From Astrocystis sublimbata (Eukaryota; Ascomycota; Sordariomycetes; Xylariales; Xylariaceae): 64,000 nucleotides of DNA. Every line of letters begins with the position of its first letter. Position 1 is the stretch's first letter. The notes under the pieces are model-generated. The model did no database searches, was not told the origin of the DNA, and worked only from the letters and a program-made list of their open reading frames with translations. Location of the stretch: positions 98,568 through 162,567 of the forward strand of contig JAJNNY010000074.1 in NCBI GenBank assembly GCA_022453515.1, in the 5' to 3' direction. Below are positions 57,902 through 64,000 of this stretch, piece by piece. A program made the translations under genes and the position numbers.

Positions 57902-58413
57902 TCAGATGAAAATCGCTGGTCTATCAGTCGGAAATGAGCGTTTTAAAGAAGTATCAATAGAGACTGGAAACGGTGGCGTTGATTAATCAATCATCATCTT
58001 GCTGTATTACTGGTCACAGGTGATACGTGTCAGATTAGAGTAATTTTCTTTGACTTGATAGCTATGAAACCGATCCCTAGTGGTATAGGCTGTGATTAAC
58101 CATAATAAGCACGGTCGGGGCTGAGAAGGGAGATGTAAGGGCTGCTTGAAAGACACCGCTGTGCAACCAAGCAACGGTTGGCCCATGTCCACTGAGGTGC
58201 TTTGTACCAACAGACGCGTTGTAGACTAATAACCAGGCGCGTATGATTATTCGTCGGGGTGTGTAAGGGATATTCTAACCTATGTCTTACCCCCTCTGTC
58301 GGAAACGCATTCAGACAGATCGTGGTCTATATTAAATTACAGGCCCCCAGCTTAGCAATCGCATGTTAAACTTGTTGTATTGACACCACACTCACGAGAT
58401 AAATTCACCCACC
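57902..58413. other. Intergenic region, no gene seen
   Basis: 3' flank of the lectin-like gene and promoter of the next gene. No frames or RNA genes of note. Confidence 0.55.
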
Positions 58414-59521
58414 ATGGTCAGTCGACAATCGAAACGCCACGCCAGCAAGCGCGCCATGGCTTTGATAAAAGCCACGGCCGGAAAATCGAGCAAATCGAGG
58501 AAGCTCAGAATTCCGAAAACGCCCCTTAAGGGATGGGGTGCGAATTGGCCCAAGCGCATCGCCTCAGCAAGGAAAGCCTGGGGCCTTTTGAAGATCATCG
58601 GATATGCTGATAACTCGATTGGAAAGTTCAATTCATGTATGTCCGCCCTGTCTTTCCTTGCACTCCGCGGGAACTAACTTGACGATGTCGCGGACACTAG
58701 TGGGGGACGGCGACAAGGAGCTTGTAATGAAGCACCTTATTCTAGGATCATGTAAACTTATACATGAGCACGGCGCAAACTTGGTGCCCGCAGACATGGA
58801 GTACTATTCCAAAACTGGCATGCCGGACGCCGACCGGGCCTTGTTGCGGGGAGCAAAACTCTCTATGGCGGAAGAGAGTATCCATGGCGAGAAGGGTACG
58901 GACACAACGAGCGAGCCTGAACGTGACAATAACGGTCGAATCATACATGGAAAACCCCGCTGGCCACCCAACGTGGCGATCTGCAGGCGGCCGCTCGAAG
59001 TGGACGAGAACGGCCGTGTAGATTTGCAGCACGACCCGTACTGTCTCCGTGATCATTTCACGACACGATGGGGGGTATTGAAAGAACATGTGTCTCGCGC
59101 ACCGCAGGGAGGAGGTATCATAGAATGGAGTGATTACAATTTGTCCATTGAGGCCGAAGGCGAGGATGCTGGTCTTGGGGTCAATACTGATGTCCCCTTT
59201 CGTTCGCGCGAAGCATACGAGAAGCGAGTATCCTTGGTTGACCTCATCTCTTCGCCACTGCTCTTGTACCGAGTGACGGCCAACTTCGCTGCCCCGCCAC
59301 AGACGCATAATGCCGCTTACAAACAGGCATGGTCATTCACACTCTGGAACGTGGAAGACCCCAAGTGTTACCTAGTGATAGAGGAGAGTAAGGGTGTGCC
59401 CCAGGCGTACTTTTGCGGTGGGAAGAAGGCGAGTGCCGAGGCTTGCCAGCTGCTCGAGTGGCTTACGGGCACGAACTGCCCGCATCCATACGACTACACG
59501 CCTTGCGGGAGGTATGCATGA
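58414..59521 (+). CDS. Unrecognised two-exon protein with basic N-terminus
   Basis: Exons are 58414-58636 and 58701-59521; the 64-bp intron (GTATGT donor, CACTAG acceptor) joins in phase 1 as ...SIGKFNS|LGDGDKELVMKH..., giving 347 residues. The first 55 residues are strongly basic (RQSKRHASKRAMALIK, then KSSKSRKLRIPKTPLKGWG), a possible nuclear localisation or nucleic-acid-binding tail. The rest is a soluble domain with ADMEYYSKTGMPDADRALL, HDPYCLRDHFTTRWGVLKE and a C-terminal block YLVIEESKGVPQAYFCGGKK. It has six cysteines and no signal peptide or membrane segment. I do not recognise the family. Reading through the intron would end the first frame after 87 codons, which supports splicing. 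Confidence 0.65.
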
Positions 59522-60758
59522 CCAGTGACGAGGACGCAGGTATGGTGTGAGAATATAGCAACAAGTAAGGTTCTGAGTCTGCCCGTGCTGGTGTGCAAAT
59601 AACATGACAGGGGCTTGTCAACGAGGGCTGGAGGTAGGATTGGAAGGTATGCGGTTTCTAAAGGACATGGTCAAGTCTCCGACTTGACCGTTTGACAGTC
59701 TTCCAAATACTAAACCTCATTCAATAGACGCATTATACTCTCAAGTAGGAGGTGAAGCTGAAAAGGGGTGCAAAGATTAGTTGGCTCAAAACAGATAAGC
59801 TTGGCAGGTGGATCGTTATGTGCACAATTATATCTTTCATGTTAAGTATTCTCAATGCCGCGACGGAGCGACGGGTCCTCTGTTCTACCAGGTTACATAT
59901 GAAGATAATAATATGCTGGTCGTGGGTCTCGCAAATCCATGGCAGGCTATAATTACTCTCAGAGGGCGCAAACTTCACTATCATAGCCATCCAGAAGATG
60001 ACGGTTTCGGTTTCGGTTTCGGCTTCGGCTTCGTAAGAACAAGGGATCTCGTTGTGCACGGACCATTTGTCCCATTATCATCCTAGCTAACGCTAGAGAT
60101 GCGAACCAATCGATGCAAGATCTACGGAGTAGTCATGGCAGGTTTTTGACGCTATTTTCTGACAGGAGGCCCCAGCAATACATTGATCCCAATTGGGAAC
60201 CTACCAGCCCCCTAATACCCTAAACTTATTTACTTGTAGGTGTGAAGTCGGAGCCTCGGGGCCGATTGATTGGTGATCAGACAACGATGTATGCGTAAAT
60301 AGACGAGCCGGGCCCGCGGGTCCAGAACAATGCACCTGCATGCCGGGATTTTCAGTTAGATGCAGAGGAAACATGGTGCAATATCCCCATGATTGGGTAC
60401 TACTATACCGCTTCACTTCCGATGAGTGTACTGCAAGGGATCCTGTTGAACTGTTACTACACACCCATCACCAAAAACAAGCAATGAGGCTATGCAGCAG
60501 ATCTAACCTAGCTGATGCCGGCCGGATACTGCGCCCGGCTCCAGGGTACTCTTGCTGTCTGGGGTACGTCGCCGATAGTCTTGGACAGTCTGCATCCTCT
60601 GCGCGCCATACGTACTCAGGCGAGTCATATATTTAACATATATTCACGTAGTGGCACACTCTCGGTCTTCTCCCTCTTCAGATTGTCAGTCTTACATCAG
60701 CATTCCAAGCTCAACAGCTATCCCAGATAATCCTTCAACCCCATATACCCTTCGCATC
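59522..60758. other. Intergenic region with a small FG-repeat frame
   Basis: A 92-codon plus-strand frame at 59808-60086 has protein-like composition and includes an FGFGFGFGF run from a ttcggt/ttcggc hexamer repeat (60004-60035). I cannot name it and see no splice partners, so it may be a small gene or a gene fragment. The remainder holds short frames only. The leader of the next gene lies before 60759. Confidence 0.4.
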
Positions 60759-62105
60759 ATGCTATTGTCTGGACGCCGTGGTGGAAGGAGTAACCAATCT
60801 CACGACCCTGATGCAGCAACACGTGGAGTCCAACGACAACAAGGACCCATCGGGACCGCTGTACGAGGAATAGCCTTGGGTATCGGACTGCTGCCGAGGC
60901 ATATCATCATCATAAGGAGAAAAATTCACACGGAAAAAAAGAAGAGCGAGAAGGACTCTTCACTGACGACGCAGCCACTGATGCCCGATGACGCTAATGC
61001 ACAGCCAGTGACCGCATCGCAGCAGGTAGACGAAGAAGCATGGCAGCTAGATGATGCTCAACAACAGGCTATGGGGAATGCGTTCCCCCCAACCAGTGGT
61101 CCCAGTGGATATGAACCGGAAGAGCTTGCAGGAACATTCGTGCAACACCACTCCGCCGCCCCTGGTGTAGGGACGAGGATTGAACAGCTTGCTCTGCCTG
61201 TCGTCATTACCCAAAAGCGGCCAGGCAAGCGAACGAGAGGTTTCATAAGAGCGTACGCACCTATTCTAGACGACGTTGGGATTAATGAAACAACCTTCCT
61301 CGAGTTCATCGATGACTTGAACAAGGCCATCCTTCCAAGTCCGTGGATTCAGGCCATCAATCTGGCTTCACTGGCAGGACTGGCAGTACCGGAACCTTTT
61401 ACAATCCTCGTATCTATTGCTGTCCAACAAGCGACCAATGCCGTCAGCACGATTCATAGCCGTTATAAAACGAACCATTTCCTCAATGAGGTCAACAAAT
61501 CATTCTTTATGCCGAAGGGACTCATTGCACTCGTCATGACCTGGAAGCCGGGTCAACCCAGCGAGATGCTGACAAACGTCGACACCGAGATGGACCCTGC
61601 ACTCACAAGTGCTGCAAACGAAAGCGAACAGAGTTCACTGCGGAAGCGGTACGCACAGTCGAGCGGTGCCAATGCGTTCGAATGGCCGGAGACCGCGCCT
61701 CTAGTGTTCCCTGTGCTGGACAGCGTGGCCGCCGATGGTGCCAAGGAAAAGAAGAATGCGTTGAGACAAACTGGAGACTTTGTTGCGGCATATATGGACT
61801 CGAGAAACCGGGCGGAATGGGCTGGCCAAAATCCAGATAGCAAGATGGCCAATGCTGGCCCCAGGGAGCAATTCCATTCCAGATACTCAGATCCAAACCA
61901 TCCAGCAAGCAGCGGCGACCTTGTAGCCCTTATTACTGGAGGGCATTTTCAAAGCTTTAGGGGAGCTGGGGGTATTGGGGGAGCTAGGGGTGCTAGGGGT
62001 GCTTTTTTGCAGCATGCTAGCCAGGCAGGGGGAATTGCGGGTGGTGGTAGCATCGTTGGGTTAGGTGCCGGTGCTGTACGGAAGGTCTTTGAAAAGGTCG
62101 GTTGA
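60759..62105 (+). CDS. Unrecognised single-exon fungal protein with Gly-rich tail
   Basis: 448 residues from the first in-frame ATG at 60759; upstream in-frame codons are open but lack ATG. The N-terminus is Arg/Gly-rich, followed by a weakly hydrophobic GIALGIGLLPRHIIII. The central block is the most conserved looking: ITQKRPGKRTRGFIRAYAPI, LDDVGINETTFLEFIDDLNK, PWIQAINLASLAGLAVPEPF and SRYKTNHFLNEVNKSFFMPK. Proteins with this pattern are frequent hypothetical proteins of filamentous fungi, often several per genome; no function is known to me. The C-terminal 50 residues are Gly/Ala-rich (GAGGIGGARGARGAF). The stretch around residues 195-240 could form membrane-associated helices. It lies next to a RIP-affected transposon block. 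Confidence 0.7.
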   Translation: MLLSGRRGGRSNQSHDPDAATRGVQRQQGPIGTAVRGIALGIGLLPRHIIIIRRKIHTEKKKSEKDSSLTTQPLMPDDANAQPVTASQQVDEEAWQLDDAQQQAMGNAFPPTSGPSGYEPEELAGTFVQHHSAAPGVGTRIEQLALPVVITQKRPGKRTRGFIRAYAPILDDVGINETTFLEFIDDLNKAILPSPWIQAINLASLAGLAVPEPFTILVSIAVQQATNAVSTIHSRYKTNHFLNEVNKSFFMPKGLIALVMTWKPGQPSEMLTNVDTEMDPALTSAANESEQSSLRKRYAQSSGANAFEWPETAPLVFPVLDSVAADGAKEKKNALRQTGDFVAAYMDSRNRAEWAGQNPDSKMANAGPREQFHSRYSDPNHPASSGDLVALITGGHFQSFRGAGGIGGARGARGAFLQHASQAGGIAGGGSIVGLGAGAVRKVFEKVG

Positions 62106-62633
62106 AAATTCCTAGCGTGTTTATCATCTTCGAAACAAATGCTGATTGGAACACAGGACATCCTGTATCTGATGATCGTTCAGCTCCCAACGTCGGAGCA
62201 GATGGCGGAAGCTTGTACTTACCTACCCATCGTCGAACAGCCAGACCAACGATAGATGTTAAAAGGGCATAGAGGCCTTAGTTATAGCGTTTAACTAGTA
62301 ATAAGCCATATGTGATAAGCTATATATAATAAGCGATAAGCGTTAGCCCTATTAAAATAAAAGCTTTTTATAAAATTAAATATTGGATTTTTTAATATTA
62401 GATCTATTATAAGTAACGTGTTTTATTATAATATAGATATTATTATAATATAGATAACTTTTCTAACTTTTTAACCCTTCTAACTTTTAGCTTGATTTTC
62501 TTAACCCATAATAATAGAGAACGTATTAAAAGAAACTAGACTACTTACTACAGTCTGCTGTTTCTAATGAGACCCTTACATCCGTATTTCGAAGCTTGCG
62601 AAAATATACTACGTCTTACAAACAACCTTCCAT
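62106..62633. other. AT-rich border of the transposon relic
   Basis: From about 62280 the base composition drops sharply. Direct repeats of tattataatatagat (62434-62463) and ttctaactttttaac/ttctaactttt occur. It is probably the 5' terminal region of the Fot1/pogo-type element, but I could not define its inverted repeat. Confidence 0.5.
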
Positions 62634-64000
62634 TGTCGAATCGACGGAATTGCGCCGAAGCGCGGATTACAACATATAATAGCAAAACTTACCGAATAAG
62701 AAGAACAGGCGATTGTTATTTTTATACTTGACTTCGATGCGCGAGCGTTTCTGCCCCGGGTGTGTTATATTAAAGATATGGCCAACCGACTGCTAGCTGA
62801 GCGCGGGGTTGTACCGGTCGGGAAGTGCTGGACGACGCGCTTTATAAACCGTATACCAGCCTTTAAAACGCGATTAGACCGTCGAATCGATTATAGCCGA
62901 GTCCTCTACGAAGATCCCGATATATATAACATGTATTTTCGATATATAAAAGTAACTATAATATATAAAAGTATTATAAAAAAGGATATTTTTAATTTTA
63001 ACGAGATAAGGTTTATAATAAGTATAATTATAACTAATATAGTTATAACTACTTCCGAAAGGAAGAATAGGCCTAGGTAAGCCCAGCAAGGTAATCGGGG
63101 ATAATCTACCGCTATTTATTCGATTAATTCTTAGGGTTGGGCGGTACCGCCTTTTATTATTTTAGAAGAGAAAACCCACCTTATTTCTTAATATCGTAAT
63201 AGCCCTTTACTATATAAATAGCGAATTGCGGTTTTGGATAATAGCTAGGTTAATAATAATCTCGGTTTAAAATATATTAAATATTTTAATAAGTATACCC
63301 GGCCGTATTTAAAGGGCGCAAAACGTCTTTTTATACTCGATAGTTACAAAAGCTACTATTCAGAGAAATTCGAAAATTATTATAAAATAAATAATATTTT
63401 TATTAAAATAATACCTGCTTATTCTTTTTATAAACTTTAGCCTTTAAATATATTATATTTTAGTTTATTAAAAAAAACTTATAGTATTATAATTAATAAT
63501 CTTATATATATTAATATAACCCATGTTTCTAAAAAAGATTTTCTCCCAGTATTTTTTAAAACGTATATACAAGCGATAACGCCCGTAAATATTACCTCTA
63601 GATTTAGGGCTACTGGCCTTATTCCATTCGACCCAAGCGCTATTATTTCGGAGCTTAAGGGTGCTCTAATTGCTTCTATACTATCGCCGCCCCCGGAATT
63701 ACCCCCGACCTCATAGGCTTTAAAAACGCCTACCAATATCTAAAAGGCCGTTTCGCAATTAATTTATATTAAAAATCGAATCTCCAAGCATTAAAATAGC
63801 TTACTAACTAAAATAATTAATACTATATTATTATTATCAAAAGCTATATATTAATTAATATATAGGTAAACATTATTGCTAAATAGGGTAATTAAGTTTC
63901 ATAAAGCTAACTATATATTTAATAAACGTTAAAAAAGAAAAAAAAACGTTTATAAGCTAAAGGAATACTTATTTTAAACAAGGGAATAGATCTATAGGTT
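62634..64000 (+). mobile_element. RIP-degraded Fot1/pogo-type DNA transposon, truncated by the window edge
   Basis: Conceptual reading shows the fungal pogo (Tc1/mariner superfamily) transposase in order. The DNA-binding domain gives IAPKRGLQHIIAKLTE, a stop, EEQAIVIFILDFDARAFLPR and DMANRLLAERGVVPVGKCW. The DDE core gives IDYSRVLYEDPDIYNMYFRY, FNFNEIRF (degenerate NFDETGF), GWAVPPFII, LFILDSYKSYYSEKFENYY and the C-terminal ITSRFRATGLIPFDPSAII. KTPTNI, a stop and further matching tail follow to the edge. Stops come from CAA-to-TAA and TGG-to-TAG changes, and TpA is greatly enriched, the footprint of RIP. The catalytic aspartates are partly lost, so the copy is dead. Confidence 0.85.

Noticed and set aside
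60004..60035. FG-repeat run as a nucleoporin fragment
   Set aside because: The FG run is a simple product of a ttcggt hexamer repeat in a 92-codon frame without other nucleoporin features.
1..64000. CRISPR arrays, bacterial operons or prophage
   Set aside because: Spliced introns, fungal families and fungal promoter layout exclude a prokaryotic origin, and no regularly spaced repeats were seen.

Overview
This window is nuclear DNA of a filamentous ascomycete, most likely a Sordariomycete. Genes carry short introns (about 57-141 bp) with GT..AG ends and CTAAC-like branch sites. Core genes are fungal orthologues: a Cya5-like PPR protein, SRP68, mitochondrial Hsp70 and a DUF2415-type WD protein. 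Secreted oxidoreductases and peptidases are abundant, transposon relics show C-to-T/G-to-A decay typical of repeat-induced point mutation (RIP), and intergenic DNA is dotted with a palindrome of the type TACCTAGGTA. No bacterial operons, CRISPR arrays or viral genomes were seen.

Layout. 0.5-4.0 kb: large PPR protein (minus). 4.6-10.2 kb: three diverged members of an unnamed gene family sharing an intron at the same codon; one ORF is cut by an in-frame stop, one is broken by a 247-bp solo LTR, one looks intact. 11.2-15.3 kb: head-to-head pair of a monocarboxylate-type MFS transporter and a Zn2Cys6 regulator. 16.7-18.7 kb: SRP68. 19.2-19.6 kb: two duplicated tRNA-like units. 20.4-21.6 kb: internally shortened FAD monooxygenase. 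23.5-31.6 kb: cytochrome-GMC (cellobiose dehydrogenase-like) enzyme, membrane acyltransferase 3 and secreted S41 peptidase. 32.1-32.7 kb: decayed alcohol dehydrogenase. 34.5 kb: small secreted Ser/Thr-rich protein. 35.8-37.4 kb: L-2-hydroxyglutarate dehydrogenase-like. 38.4-41.0 kb: DUF2415-like. 43.0-45.3 kb: mtHsp70. 46.4-48.0 kb: coiled-coil protein. 48.9-50.6 kb: second MFS transporter. 53.6-55.4 kb: M20 peptidase lacking its catalytic glutamate. 56.3-57.9 kb: membrane-anchored lectin-like propeller. 58.4-62.1 kb: two unrecognised proteins. 62.6-64.0 kb: RIP-degraded Fot1/pogo transposase running off the right edge.

Housekeeping genes (PPR, SRP68, L2HGDH, DUF2415, Hsp70, coiled-coil protein, MFS) alternate with accessory blocks at 4.6-10.2, 19-34.5 and 50.6-64 kb, which hold secreted or unknown proteins, broken genes and transposon traces. 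The clearest new biology is the decaying local gene family at 4.6-10.2 kb. Exon boundaries were deduced by eye from splice motifs, reading phase and remembered family patterns; no alignment or database search was run.
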